A DNA stretch of 52,489 nt from Simkaniaceae bacterium (GTDB lineage: Bacteria > Chlamydiota > Chlamydiia > Chlamydiales > Simkaniaceae), in the NCBI GenBank assembly GCA_026708385.1, contig JAPOVA010000004.1, positions 1 through 52,489 of the forward strand, in the 5' to 3' direction. Below are positions 25,526 through 34,200 of the stretch, piece by piece. Under the pieces are notes generated by a model. That model was not told the DNA's origin. It did no database searches and saw only the letters and a program-made list of their open reading frames with translations. Within the stretch, counting starts at the first letter, position 1. Every line of letters starts with the position of its first letter. A program made the translations under genes and the position numbers.

Positions 25526-27094
25526 TTACCTCCTGCCTTTTGCCTCCTGCCACGGTATATTGGGTGAAGAGTCTTCGTTCGGATCGGAAACAGCCGTCTC
25601 AGGAGAACTCTCGGGTGATTCCGTCGTATGCAACAGGCACCGTCTTCGGCCACGTCCATACGTATCTACCCAATCGGTCAAGGTGTGCACGCCAAGATTG
25701 ATTGCCTTGGCACAATTCGAAATCGCGTCCCCCCCAAACTCACCAAGCCAATAATCTACGGCCCTCTCTTTCTGAGCCTCACTAAAAACACGCCGTTCCC
25801 CCTTCTCCGGCGACGCGAAATAGAGATGGCCGTTGCGGGTCTCTTCCTTTACCCGGACACCCTTCCACTTTTGTCCCCGTTTACTCTTGGCAAACTTTTC
25901 CCCTCCGGTGTAGTCGTGCATGCAGAGCAGGGTTTTTCCTGTCCGCAGGTCCGGCAAGAGCTTTCTGTAATCAATTACTCGTAGAGTGCCTTTGTCTAAA
26001 TCCAGCTCCGAGAAAGCCCGATACGTTTTACATGCTTCGCTCAGCCATTTCGAAATACAAGTAGGATGGATGCCGACATCTTTAGCGCACTCGTCGGCAG
26101 ACTTTACCTCCCTCTGCTCTACGGTATAGTCTACGACCGCACCTCGTTCTTCCTCGGTATAAACTCTGCTTGTTCGCCCTTCCGGAAGGGGAGAAAACCG
26201 AAGGGGTGGGCCTCCGAAACGGTTGTCAAGCCATGTAGCCGTACCTTCCCTCTGTTTTTGTCTCTTCGAAGGGGGCGGTCCGTCCGTGTGTCCGGCAAAT
26301 CGTGCAGAGGTACCCTCTTCTGCGCTTGTGGACCACAACCGTTCTACACCATGCAAAGACGTATCCCGTAAAGATTCACACTCGCTATTCGGCGATGCCC
26401 GATCTCCGGAAAATTCGGGGACACTCGACTCCCCCAAGCCATCCTCCCCCACCCCATCTATCCGCTCGTACGGAGTCGATGGGAAAAGACCGCACTCCCG
26501 GGCATATTTCTTGACCGAGTCGCCACCAAGTCCGGAGTGCCAATAGCTCACCCTCCTTTTCTTTTGATCGTTGGTAAAAATTCGTCTCGACTCCCTCTCT
26601 ACCGGAGGGAAATAAGGGTGTCCGTTGCCGGAAAACTCCACCGCCGGAACGTAGCCCCTATTCAACCCGCATCCGCCGACAGAGCCTTTAAAGTAGTTGA
26701 AAAGGCAAATCGACCTTGTCCCCGACCACTCCCTGAGGTCTACCAAAAGGGTTCTGTAGTCTGTTATTTTCCCGGCGTAAACATCGGGCTTTACGGCGGC
26801 AACCTCGGGATAAGCCCTACACTCATCCCTGATCCACCTCGACAAACTGGACCCGGTAGTACCACACTCTGCGGCGCACTCATCGACACTCTTTGTCCGT
26901 CTCTGCTCTACGGCATAATGGACGACCGCACTGCGCTCCGCCTTGGTATAGACCCTATTTTTCCGCCCCTCCGGAAGGGGACCGAATCGAAGGGGCGGAC
27001 CCCCAAGACGATTGTCAAACCATACGGCCGTCCCCTTCTTCCGCCTGCTCTCAGACCATACAACACCCCGTTCCCAACCTATTGCCGACGCCAC
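25526..27094 (-). CDS. Tandem double-HTH protein (HTH_Tnp_1-like), internally duplicated
   Basis: 522 residues from the GTG at 27094, chosen because GGGGAGG lies six bases upstream and the N-terminus VASAIGWERG matches MASAIGEGQG at the related locus near 38311. The protein consists of two copies of one unit. Each unit has GGPPLRFxPLPEGR, a first HTH (YTxxERxAVVxYxVEQR then DECA), an IDYRxLLxDLR link, and a second HTH typical of IS3-family OrfA (RRVFSEAQKERAVDYWLGEF, then TLTDWVDTYG). There is no DDE catalytic domain, so it is not a working transposase; DNA binding is the likely activity. A degenerate Inc-like gene follows downstream. Function unknown. Confidence 0.75.
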   Translation of the reverse strand: MASAIGWERGVVWSESRRKKGTAVWFDNRLGGPPLRFGPLPEGRKNRVYTKAERSAVVHYAVEQRRTKSVDECAAECGTTGSSLSRWIRDECRAYPEVAAVKPDVYAGKITDYRTLLVDLREWSGTRSICLFNYFKGSVGGCGLNRGYVPAVEFSGNGHPYFPPVERESRRIFTNDQKKRRVSYWHSGLGGDSVKKYARECGLFPSTPYERIDGVGEDGLGESSVPEFSGDRASPNSECESLRDTSLHGVERLWSTSAEEGTSARFAGHTDGPPPSKRQKQREGTATWLDNRFGGPPLRFSPLPEGRTSRVYTEEERGAVVDYTVEQREVKSADECAKDVGIHPTCISKWLSEACKTYRAFSELDLDKGTLRVIDYRKLLPDLRTGKTLLCMHDYTGGEKFAKSKRGQKWKGVRVKEETRNGHLYFASPEKGERRVFSEAQKERAVDYWLGEFGGDAISNCAKAINLGVHTLTDWVDTYGRGRRRCLLHTTESPESSPETAVSDPNEDSSPNIPWQEAKGRR

Positions 27095-27180
27095 AGTGCC
27101 TCCCCTTGTACCATTCAACCCGATGACGGGTAAAGAGTACACCACGCCACCTCCTTTGAAAACCCCCACGATCCGGGTTT

Positions 27181-27198
27181 GGACAAATCAAAGAGAGA
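27181..27198 (-). repeat. Conserved 18-base block upstream of an HTH-family gene
   Basis: GGACAAATCAAAGAGAGA on the plus strand, 87 bases upstream of the HTH gene start at 27094. The identical 18 bases occur at 38432-38449, 121 bases upstream of the related start at 38311, and a diverged copy at 24823-24839. It may be a promoter or operator, or simply a conserved relic of gene duplication. Confidence 0.5.
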
Positions 27199-27297
27199 CA
27201 TCTTTCCGGAGAGATCGCCTAAACGATCGTCTCACTTCTCGAAGAAATTCAAGATTCAAGGTTCGACGGGTGCCTCGGAATACAACCTCTCTACCTC

Positions 27298-27737
27298 CTA
27301 CCACGACACATCGTGTAAAGGGAATTCAACCGGATGGGAAGCGGTCGCCTCGGGAGAACCCTCAGCTACTCCCGTCGTATCCGGACAGGTCTGCTGCGAG
27401 TCATGCTCGGATGTTCGACTGATTAGGGTATTCGTACGGAGATTACATTTCCGGGCACAGCTCGAAAGTGATTTCCCATCGAACTCGTACAGCCGGTAGT
27501 CTACCACTCTTGCTTTTTGATCTTCGGTGAAAACACGCCATTGCCCCTTCCCCGGCGACAAGAAACAGGGGTGGCCACCCCGAACCTCTTCTTGCGCAGG
27601 GACATTTACCGGCACTTCCCCCGTCCTACTCCTTCGGGAGGAGAGTTTTACCCCCCGGTGTAGTCGGAAATAGTGACCGACCCTATTCCGGATCGAAGGT
27701 CCGTCAAAAGCTCTCCGTAGTCGATTGTGTGCAGGGT
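27298..27737 (-). pseudogene. HTH-family remnant, frameshifted
   Basis: Contains IDYGELLTDLRSGIGSVTIS then DYTGG and a stop; after a frameshift it resumes with NVPAQEEVRGGHP, RVFTEDQKARVVDYRLYEFD and CARKCNL. These match the locus at 37266-38311 almost residue for residue (IDYRELLTDLRSGIGSVTIS, NVPAQEEVRAGHP, VFTENQKARVVDYRLHEFD). The first HTH is gone, replaced upstream by a piece of a DUF1016 gene. Confidence 0.75.
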
Positions 27738-28219
27738 AAGGTTGCGGAGAATAACCCTCTCAAGTTCCCGTTCGCTGTGGATTTCCGCCAAACCAAGGAA
27801 AGCTAATAGGTACTCATCCTTTTGATGTAAAACTCTCTCTAAGTGGGGTTTTTGCACTTGGATAGGATAGACGCGTTGTGAGTCCGGCTAATTTTTGCAG
27901 ACAGTGTCCGCAATGTTTCGTCTTCCCTACAGGAAGAATAGAAATCTCTCATTGTGTACGGATTACGCCAAGAAATCCCCTTCATCAATTTGGGAGGCTC
28001 CTTAACCCTATTCGTGAAGGTCGTCTCTACCCGGTCAACGACTTTCACAAAATATTCGAACAACTCATCAGCATTAAGCCTCTTGCAATACTTGCGCATG
28101 TAGTCACCGATTTCCCCATCGTAATCGTAAGGAGTCTTTTTGATCTCAGAACAATGAATGACGTTGAAACCATCCCATTTCGGATGTTTTTCAGGACTAT
28201 GTGTTTCTTTCAGACACAA
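27738..28219 (-). pseudogene. DUF1016 (YhcG-like) nuclease-fold remnant
   Basis: The frame from 28219 reads ISWRNPYTMRDFYSSCREDE, TLRTLSAKISRTHNA and SKCKNP, then a stop followed in frame by REFYIKR. In another frame it continues with LAFLGLAEIHSERELERVIL, then RNL. This is the order of conserved blocks in DUF1016 proteins (GFSxRNLxxMRxFY, LSWSHxxxLL, EREFYxx, FLxLPExxSExDLExAL). It has at least one nonsense change and one frameshift, and is cut at RNL, where HTH-family sequence begins. The PDDEXK end of the family is missing. A dead, truncated gene. Confidence 0.7.
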
Positions 28220-28341
28220 CGGTTCCCCCCTTCTACCTCACAAATATATCTCTGCCCGCTAAGTGCGGAAACCGGGACTTTTCCCACAATTTTCGACCTC
28301 GACTCGGATCCGATCGAGAAATGTACGCTACGCCGGTCGAT

Positions 28342-29439
28342 TTAGAGGCGACAGCTCCGGTTCATGAGCAAGGCATCGACCAAGACGATAGCCGCCATCG
28401 CCTCGACGATCGGGGCTGCTCTCAGAGTGACACAGGGATCGTGGCGGGAACCCGGGGGTAAAGCGAACGGTTTTACCTCCCCCGAAAGATCAACCGTCTC
28501 TTGGGTCTTGTTGATGCTTGATGTCGGTTTGAAAGCGACACGGAAGAGTAGGGGCATTCCGGTAGAAATACCTCCCAAAGTGCCTCCGGCGTGGTTTGTC
28601 CGGGTAACTACCCGACCCTCGCCTGTCGACATGAAAGAGTCATTGTGTTCCGATCCCCTCATTTTCGTCGCCGCGAAACCGGATCCGATTTCGAAACCCT
28701 TCGTAGCGGGTAGGCTCATCATCCCCTTGGCAAGGAGAGCTTCCAATTTGTCGTATACGGGGTCACCGAGACCGACCGGAAGATTGACGGCAACACATTC
28801 GATAATACCCCCGAGCGAATCTCCCTCCTCCTTTGCTTTCGAAACTTCCTCGATGATCCTTTCTTCCCCCTCTTTGCAAGGGCAGAAGACGGGACTTTCG
28901 TATATCTGCCTTTTCAAGGCAACACAGTCGGAAGGATCGGGTGAAGTGATTGCATAATGCCCGATCTCCTTCACATAGGCTACGAGATCGATTCCGGAGT
29001 GTGCAAGGATCTTTTTGGCCACTGCTCCCGCAGCTACCCGGCATGCCGTTTCCCGCGCCGAAGAACGCCCTCCTCCCCTATAGTCGAAAGTTCCGTATTT
29101 CGAAAGATAGGTGAAATTAGCATGACCGGGGCGCAATAAGTGCTTGATCGGTTCGTATTTAGAAGGATCGGCATCGTGGTTGTGTATGATGATCGATAGG
29201 GGTGCCCCGGTCGTCTTTCCCTCGAAAAGACCCGAATAGATCAACGCCTCGTCTTTTTCCTTCCTGGGAGATGTGTAGGGATTTTTCCCCGGTCTACGCC
29301 TCTCCAATTCTCGGTTGATCTCCTCTTCGCTTAAGGGTAGACCCGCGGGACAGCCGTCGATGACGACACCGATTCCCCTGCCATGGGATTCGCCCCAAGT
29401 AGTTATGCGAAAAATTGTCCCGAACGCGTTACTTACCAT
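28342..29439 (-). CDS. aroC: Chorismate synthase
   Basis: Eliminates phosphate from EPSP to give chorismate, using reduced FMN. 365 residues with the full family signature set: GTIFRITTWGESHGRGIGVV at the start, RRPGKNPYTSPRKE, RPGHANFTYLSKYGTFDYRG, GGRSSARETACRVAAGA, GSGFAATKMRGSEHND and NHAGGTLGGISTGMP. The ATG at 29439 overlaps the end of aroK by 11 bases. Last gene of the aroB-aroA-aroK-aroC operon; its product is the substrate of TrpE. Confidence 0.97.
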   Translation of the reverse strand: MVSNAFGTIFRITTWGESHGRGIGVVIDGCPAGLPLSEEEINRELERRRPGKNPYTSPRKEKDEALIYSGLFEGKTTGAPLSIIIHNHDADPSKYEPIKHLLRPGHANFTYLSKYGTFDYRGGGRSSARETACRVAAGAVAKKILAHSGIDLVAYVKEIGHYAITSPDPSDCVALKRQIYESPVFCPCKEGEERIIEEVSKAKEEGDSLGGIIECVAVNLPVGLGDPVYDKLEALLAKGMMSLPATKGFEIGSGFAATKMRGSEHNDSFMSTGEGRVVTRTNHAGGTLGGISTGMPLLFRVAFKPTSSINKTQETVDLSGEVKPFALPPGSRHDPCVTLRAAPIVEAMAAIVLVDALLMNRSCRL

Positions 29440-29974
29440 GATTTTTTTCCCTTCTCTCCACGAGTTCGCCCAATTGCTCTACCGTCTGTTCACGGGTCAT
29501 CCTCGATATGTCCAACAACTCATCCGCAATGCGCCCGTAGTATTCATGTCTCTCATCATACATACGGTCAAAAGAATCTTCGGGGGCTTCCGGATCAATG
29601 AATGCGGGTAATTCATTTTGTGTAAGAACCCGATTCCTCAACAGTTTCTTTTCGCAAAAGAGGTAAATCATGTGACTGATTCGCGACAAAAGGGTGACAT
29701 TCTCCGGCTGTTTCATCGTACCTCCCCCTACCGCTATCACCGAATGCCGCACGTCTTGTAGGCCGGTGATCACTTGCTTTTCCATGACCCTAAAGCGGAA
29801 GGCACCCTCTTTTCGAAAAATCTCCCTGTAGGTGAGTCTGCGATCATGTTCGGCATAGTAAAAATCTTCAATGAGCCGATCGGTGTCGATAAAGGAACTG
29901 TGCAAGGTCTTGGCAAGCTCTTTTCCTATGGTCGTCTTTCCACACCCTTTGACACCGAAAAGCAGAACGTTCAT
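29429..29974 (-). CDS. aroK: Shikimate kinase
   Basis: Phosphorylates shikimate with ATP. The start is ATG 29974, which overlaps the aroA stop (ATGA) and has GGGAAGAGG upstream; the open frame runs further to 30046 but the P-loop would then be too far in. 181 residues: P-loop GVKGCGKTTIGKELA, FIDTDRLIED (shikimate-binding Asp), the region FRKEGAFRFRVMEKQVI, and VIAVGGGTM. Chlamydial annotations often call it aroL. Confidence 0.93.
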   Translation of the reverse strand: MNVLLFGVKGCGKTTIGKELAKTLHSSFIDTDRLIEDFYYAEHDRRLTYREIFRKEGAFRFRVMEKQVITGLQDVRHSVIAVGGGTMKQPENVTLLSRISHMIYLFCEKKLLRNRVLTQNELPAFIDPEAPEDSFDRMYDERHEYYGRIADELLDISRMTREQTVEQLGELVERREKNHGK

Positions 29975-31260
29975 GCCTCTTCCCTTATGACAACGCCGGT
30001 CTTTCTCAAACCCTCGGCAAAACCGGGATAGGTTTTGGCAATACATTGCGTTCCCATCACCTTCGTTTCTCCTTCGGCGCGAAGGGCGGCCACGGTCAAA
30101 GCCATCGCCATTCTATGATCCCGATATGTCTTTACACGAGCACCCTTCAGTGTCGACCTGTGCACCGTCAGTCCGTCGGGATGTTCCTCAATCGAGGCTC
30201 CCATCTTCTTGAGCTCACTCGTAATGGCACGAATCCTATCGCACTCCTTGTTTCTCGCAATCGCACCGTTGAAAAGGGTGATCCCCCCCTCCGCAAAACA
30301 ACCGACGACGGCCAAAATCGGTACGGCATCGATCACATCATTGACATCGATCTTCATTCCCTTGAGTCTGCTTCCTTTATGAACGGTAAGCACCCCTCTA
30401 TCTCCGTCTACGGACAGATTGGCTCCCATCGAAATGAGCAGATCAATCACCTTTTTGTCACCTTGCACATCGTTCATATCGACATGTGAGAGGGTCAGCT
30501 CGGAGTCGGTTATAACGGCAGCTACCAAGGGGAAAGCCAAGGAGCTAAAATCCCCCGGAACGGTATAGTCGAACCCCGGATACTCCCCTCCTCCCGGAAT
30601 CAGATAGTCGGTATATCCGGTTCTTTCGTACGGAAGTCCCAAAAAATCAAGCCAATGTAAGGTAAGGTCGATCCACGGCTTTTCTCCGGGATCGTTGATG
30701 TGCAGAGAGGTCTTCCCCTGCGCGAAAGAGGCGGCGATCAAGAGACCGGAGACGGGTTGTGAGTCGCTACCGTCCATCACCACCTCGCCTCCTCGGATCG
30801 GCCCCCGGATTACAATCGGTGCGAAACCGTCCCGACGTGTGCTCTCCGCAAAGGCACCGGAAGCGCGGAGCCCCTCCAACAACGGTCGTACGGGCCGATT
30901 ATGCCGGATCGAATGATCCCCCGTCAGAACGGTATAGGAGGGTAAAAGGGCGGCAACGGCACCGACGAACCTGAGCACTTGACCCGAATTTCCGGCATCG
31001 ATCACATCTTCCGCTGCCTTTAACCCCGTAACTCCCTCCCCCTCGATTTCAATCCTGTCCGCAAAACGGGAAAGGGAGAGACCGAATTGACAACAGGCAT
31101 TCAACATGGAGTCGACATCCGGAGAAGGGAGGTATTTCCTCACCACCGTCCTACCCTTCCCGAGCATGCCGAAAAGGAGCGCACGAAGGGTGTGTGACTT
31201 GGAAGGCGGGATTTCGATGTGACCGGTAGGACGGCTTGCACGTACCGAAAACCCGTTCAT
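29971..31260 (-). CDS. aroA: EPSP synthase (3-phosphoshikimate 1-carboxyvinyltransferase)
   Basis: Adds the enolpyruvyl group from PEP to shikimate 3-phosphate. I chose the ATG at 31260, which overlaps the aroB stop (ATGA) like the other joins in this operon, giving 429 residues; the frame is open 33 bases further. Motifs: IPPSKSHTLRALLFG (substrate Lys), DAGNSGQVLRF, GDHSIRHNRPVRPLLEGL, GSDSQPVSGLL, AIARNKECDRI and TYRDHRMAMALTVAAL. All catalytic blocks are present. Confidence 0.95.
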   Translation of the reverse strand: MNGFSVRASRPTGHIEIPPSKSHTLRALLFGMLGKGRTVVRKYLPSPDVDSMLNACCQFGLSLSRFADRIEIEGEGVTGLKAAEDVIDAGNSGQVLRFVGAVAALLPSYTVLTGDHSIRHNRPVRPLLEGLRASGAFAESTRRDGFAPIVIRGPIRGGEVVMDGSDSQPVSGLLIAASFAQGKTSLHINDPGEKPWIDLTLHWLDFLGLPYERTGYTDYLIPGGGEYPGFDYTVPGDFSSLAFPLVAAVITDSELTLSHVDMNDVQGDKKVIDLLISMGANLSVDGDRGVLTVHKGSRLKGMKIDVNDVIDAVPILAVVGCFAEGGITLFNGAIARNKECDRIRAITSELKKMGASIEEHPDGLTVHRSTLKGARVKTYRDHRMAMALTVAALRAEGETKVMGTQCIAKTYPGFAEGLRKTGVVIREEA

Positions 31261-32396
31261 ACCGGAGTGACGCGAAACCGGTCGATCATCCATTGCAACG
31301 CCTCCCGCACGAGTACTTCATCCACTTCCGTACAATAATTCCCCTGAAAGGACACCGTCTTTCCGATTCCGTCCAACATCACAAAGCGAGTTTTTCCGTT
31401 TTTCGCCTTTTTATCGTACAGCATAGCATCCATCATATTTTCCGAGGTAGTTCTACCCGAAAGGGTGGGGCGGTATTCGAGTCGTTCCAGTAGTGATTCG
31501 ATCGCACCGAATTCCTCTTGATCGATATGCCCCTGCCGTTGGTTGATCCACCCCTCCGTAAGAATTCCGATGGCAACGGCCTCTCCGTGTGAGACCGCAT
31601 ACTCTTCCGAACGCTCCACCGCATGAGCGATTGTGTGACCGAAATTCAAAATCTTCCTGATTCCGTTTTCCATACAATCTTGCCGGACGATACGACCCTT
31701 AATCCGACAACTTCTGGAAATGAGCTCACACAGAAAGGCGGAGTCCCTTTCCTTTCGGACATCCCCGCTCTTTTCAATATACCGAAAGAGGGAAAGATCG
31801 GCGATCAATCCATGCTTGATCACCTCGATCATACCCTCTCTGATGCCCGCATCCGACAGGGTGCGCAAACAGTCTGGATCGATAAAGGTGACCAAGGGGT
31901 GATAGACGGTACCCACCAAGTTTTTCCCGAAAGGGGTATTGACCCCCGTTTTGCCCCCTATGGAGGCATCGACCATGGCCAGAAGAGAGGTCGGAACGGA
32001 TAGGTAACGGACTCCTCGGCAAAAGGTCGAAGCGACATATCCCGCTATGTCAAGTACTACCCCACCCCCTACGCCGATGATGACGCTCTCCCTTCCGTGA
32101 CCCGCACCGAAAAGTTCGTCTTCAAGGGCAATCTTTACGAGCCTTTCCTTGCTCTTTTCTCCCTCAGGTAGTGCGTGTAGGGTTACATCATACCCCTGCA
32201 TCGTAAAGAAGTGCGCGTACCGATCCCCGTATTCTCGCGCAACGCGGGTGTCGGTGATGACGGCAATGCGCCGGAAGGGGCCGGGCACCCTCTCTCGGAT
32301 GCAATCGTGCCATACCTCGGTAAGACAACCCGACCCGATGCGGATTTCGGTTGCGGGGGCCGGAATGGCGTACGTAACGGTAACGGTTTCTCGCAT
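31257..32396 (-). CDS. aroB: 3-dehydroquinate synthase
   Basis: Cyclises DAHP to 3-dehydroquinate, with NAD and a metal ion. 379 residues: GVGGGVVLDIAGYVASTFCR (NAD site), YLSVPTSLLAMVDASIGGKT, NLVGTVYHP, KHGLIADLSL, and the metal ligands in NFGHTIAHAVE and SHGEAVAIG. First gene of the operon and the direct partner of the DAHP synthase at 7829-8848. The ATG at 32396 is preceded by GGGATAG. Confidence 0.95.
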   Translation of the reverse strand: MRETVTVTYAIPAPATEIRIGSGCLTEVWHDCIRERVPGPFRRIAVITDTRVAREYGDRYAHFFTMQGYDVTLHALPEGEKSKERLVKIALEDELFGAGHGRESVIIGVGGGVVLDIAGYVASTFCRGVRYLSVPTSLLAMVDASIGGKTGVNTPFGKNLVGTVYHPLVTFIDPDCLRTLSDAGIREGMIEVIKHGLIADLSLFRYIEKSGDVRKERDSAFLCELISRSCRIKGRIVRQDCMENGIRKILNFGHTIAHAVERSEEYAVSHGEAVAIGILTEGWINQRQGHIDQEEFGAIESLLERLEYRPTLSGRTTSENMMDAMLYDKKAKNGKTRFVMLDGIGKTVSFQGNYCTEVDEVLVREALQWMIDRFRVTPV

Positions 32397-32473
32397 ACTA
32401 TCCCGCGTCGAACATCCTCTCCCTCACTCGAAAGATCTTACCTACAAAAGCAAAGGGAATTCGCAGGCTCCGG

Positions 32474-32503
32474 CTTGTACCACAGCCGTCATTTCCGGTT
32501 CAA
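32474..32503 (-). promoter_or_regulatory. Possible promoter of the aro operon
   Basis: Minus strand: -35 TTGAAC (32498-32503), 18-base spacer, -10 TACAAG (32474-32479), about 70 bases before the aroB ATG. Only a moderate match. Confidence 0.35.
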
Positions 32504-32509
32504 GAAAAG

Positions 32510-32740
32510 GTGAAGATTGTTCACACAACCGCCTGCGACAGGTCGGTCTCCCCACGTCGCTTTGATGCGCAGGGTAGTCTCGGCGACGGATACACTTCCA
32601 TCTCCGCAGGTATGGAGAAAAGTCGCCATACCGTCCTTTGCGTTGACTGTTGTGAGTTCTCGACTCTCTCGACGCTTGCCACGATCACCGTCCGCATCAC
32701 CTCCGTCGGATTTTCTTCGTCGGTCGGCTTGGGTAAAATG
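32510..32740 (-). pseudogene. Degenerate partial copy of the adjacent ankyrin gene
   Basis: On the minus strand the sequence reads NPTEVMRTVIVASVERVEN in one frame and FLHTCGDGSVSVAETTLRIK in another. These match RPTEVMRAVIAADIGMVGA and FLYACRGGNVSIARLLYES of the intact gene at 32745-33701, at matching spacing. DNA blocks such as CGCATCACCTCCGTCGGA are shared. Frameshifted and missing both ends, it lies just downstream of the full copy: a tandem duplication that has decayed. Confidence 0.7.
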
Positions 32741-32744
32741 TCCT

Positions 32745-33701
32745 CTACGATTGTTCGGGGCTACGGAGTGCCCACACGGTCATCAACAATTGATCCTCTT
32801 GCGCAAAGTTCTTGTCACAGTATTCCGTTAGCCATGTCGCAATCTGCGTATGACGGTTCAGAGTGGCGCGAGCAAATGCCATTCCCATTTCACACACTAC
32901 AACCATTTTCTCCTCAGGACCTTTCTGCGCCTCCATCATACGTACTGAAACAAGTAGTTTCACAGCGTCCATGTGCCCGTTTGCACATGCATAGACAAGT
33001 GCCGTTGCGTTTTTGTTCTTTTTATTGACTGCGGTTGTCGAGACACCCGCATCTATGCACGACCGAATTATGTTACAATGCCCTCCCTCACTTGCGGACA
33101 TCAACGCATTTTTTCCGGAATCATCGGGGAGGGACAACACTGCTTTGCAACAAGAGACCAACCACGTAACCATTTCCTGATGCCCCCTATTGGCTGCCAA
33201 TACGAGCGCCCTTTGCACATCGCCCGGGCTCGGCTGTGCGGATTCGTAGAGCAACCGGGCAATAGACACATTTCCGCCTCTACAGGCATAGAGAAACGCC
33301 GTCATATTGTCTTGCGGATTGATAGTTGTGAGATCGACGGATCCATCTCGTACCAGTGCCCCGACCATCCCGATGTCTGCCGCGATCACCGCCCGCATCA
33401 CCTCCGTCGGACGTTCTCGGACGATCCGGCCGCGTAAAAGGCCTACCATTTCGCCTATCAAACCGATCGCCGTCACGTATGTCAATGCCCGGGGAAGCAA
33501 CGTGAAGAACCTGCCGGCTATCGTCGCCCCTTGCATCACACCCGACATACAACCTGCAAGCAAAGATTGTCCGAAATACCCGACACTAAAATTTTGAATT
33601 CTACTCGCAGGGGAGGCGGGTCCGCCCGCATCATTTCTCGTCATGCACCGACGTACAAGCGAAGCACCCGTAGAAACACCCATGGCCAACAAAGCACTCA
33701 T
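32745..33701 (-). CDS. Ankyrin-repeat protein with hydrophobic N-terminal region
   Basis: 318 residues. Residues 45-90 are hydrophobic and Gly-rich (SLLAGCMSGVMQGATIAGRF, then YVTAIGLIGEMVGLL), consistent with membrane insertion. About five ankyrin repeats follow: TAFLYACRGGNVSIARLLYE, ALVLAANRGHQEMVTWLV, NALMSASEGGHCNIIRSCI, TALVYACANGHMDAVKLLV and a C-terminal FARATLNRHTQIATWL. An Inc-like membrane anchor carrying ankyrin repeats is one reading. AAAGGATGG before the ATG and a promoter at 33739-33766 support expression. Confidence 0.8.
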   Translation of the reverse strand: MSALLAMGVSTGASLVRRCMTRNDAGGPASPASRIQNFSVGYFGQSLLAGCMSGVMQGATIAGRFFTLLPRALTYVTAIGLIGEMVGLLRGRIVRERPTEVMRAVIAADIGMVGALVRDGSVDLTTINPQDNMTAFLYACRGGNVSIARLLYESAQPSPGDVQRALVLAANRGHQEMVTWLVSCCKAVLSLPDDSGKNALMSASEGGHCNIIRSCIDAGVSTTAVNKKNKNATALVYACANGHMDAVKLLVSVRMMEAQKGPEEKMVVVCEMGMAFARATLNRHTQIATWLTEYCDKNFAQEDQLLMTVWALRSPEQS

Positions 33702-33738
33702 AACACTACCATCCTTTCATTTCTTTGACTCAGGAGAT

Positions 33739-33766
33739 TGTATACCGTATTCGATCATTAAATCAA
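33739..33766 (-). promoter_or_regulatory. Promoter of the 32745-33701 ankyrin gene
   Basis: Minus strand: -35 TTGATT (33761-33766), 16-base spacer, -10 TATACA (33739-33744), about 30 bases upstream of the expected transcript's ATG at 33701. Confidence 0.5.
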
Positions 33767-34002
33767 GATTGTTTGTGTGATATGTACGCAAAATAATGAT
33801 AATGCACTGACCTCAAAAGAGATAGAGGTGTTCTGACTGTGTTGAAACATTCGGGTCGTGATCCGTGTTCAAGGTTCGAAGTGAAGGGGAAATCGTCATA
33901 AACAAGTTTTATTAAATACGTGAAATAAGCGTAGCTCTTGTATAATAAAATCCTTAACGCAAATTGCTTATTCTGCAAAAAGAATGTCCGACTCTCATCG
34001 GG

Positions 34003-34200
34003 TTGCAGTGGTCATAGTCCTTTCGCATGTACACATGGTTATGGCCATCATCTCGTACATGCATAGGTTCGGGGTCGTATCGGGGTGAACATACCGGCCG
34101 TGATATTTGGTGTGTTTATGGATGGCTTCGATCATTTCTTTCATTTCGCTGACGAGGAAGGCATACCGGTTACGTATCGCTTTGACATGTATACGGCAAC
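34003..34200 (-). pseudogene. Truncated duplicate of the 35244-36308 gene
   Basis: The minus-strand translation has KAIRNRYAFLVSEMKEMIEA, IHKHTKYHGRYVHPD and LCMYEMMAITM, matching KAIRDQYAFLVNEMKEMIEA, MHKHIKYHGRYVHPD and LFMYKMMGMIM of the full-length gene at 35244-36308. Both ends are missing. The similarity ends near 34200, where ankyrin-coding sequence on the opposite strand begins. Confidence 0.8.

Noticed and set aside
32510-33028. 172-codon plus-strand ORF
   Set aside because: Antisense to the ankyrin gene and its decayed duplicate; no domain or ribosome binding site.
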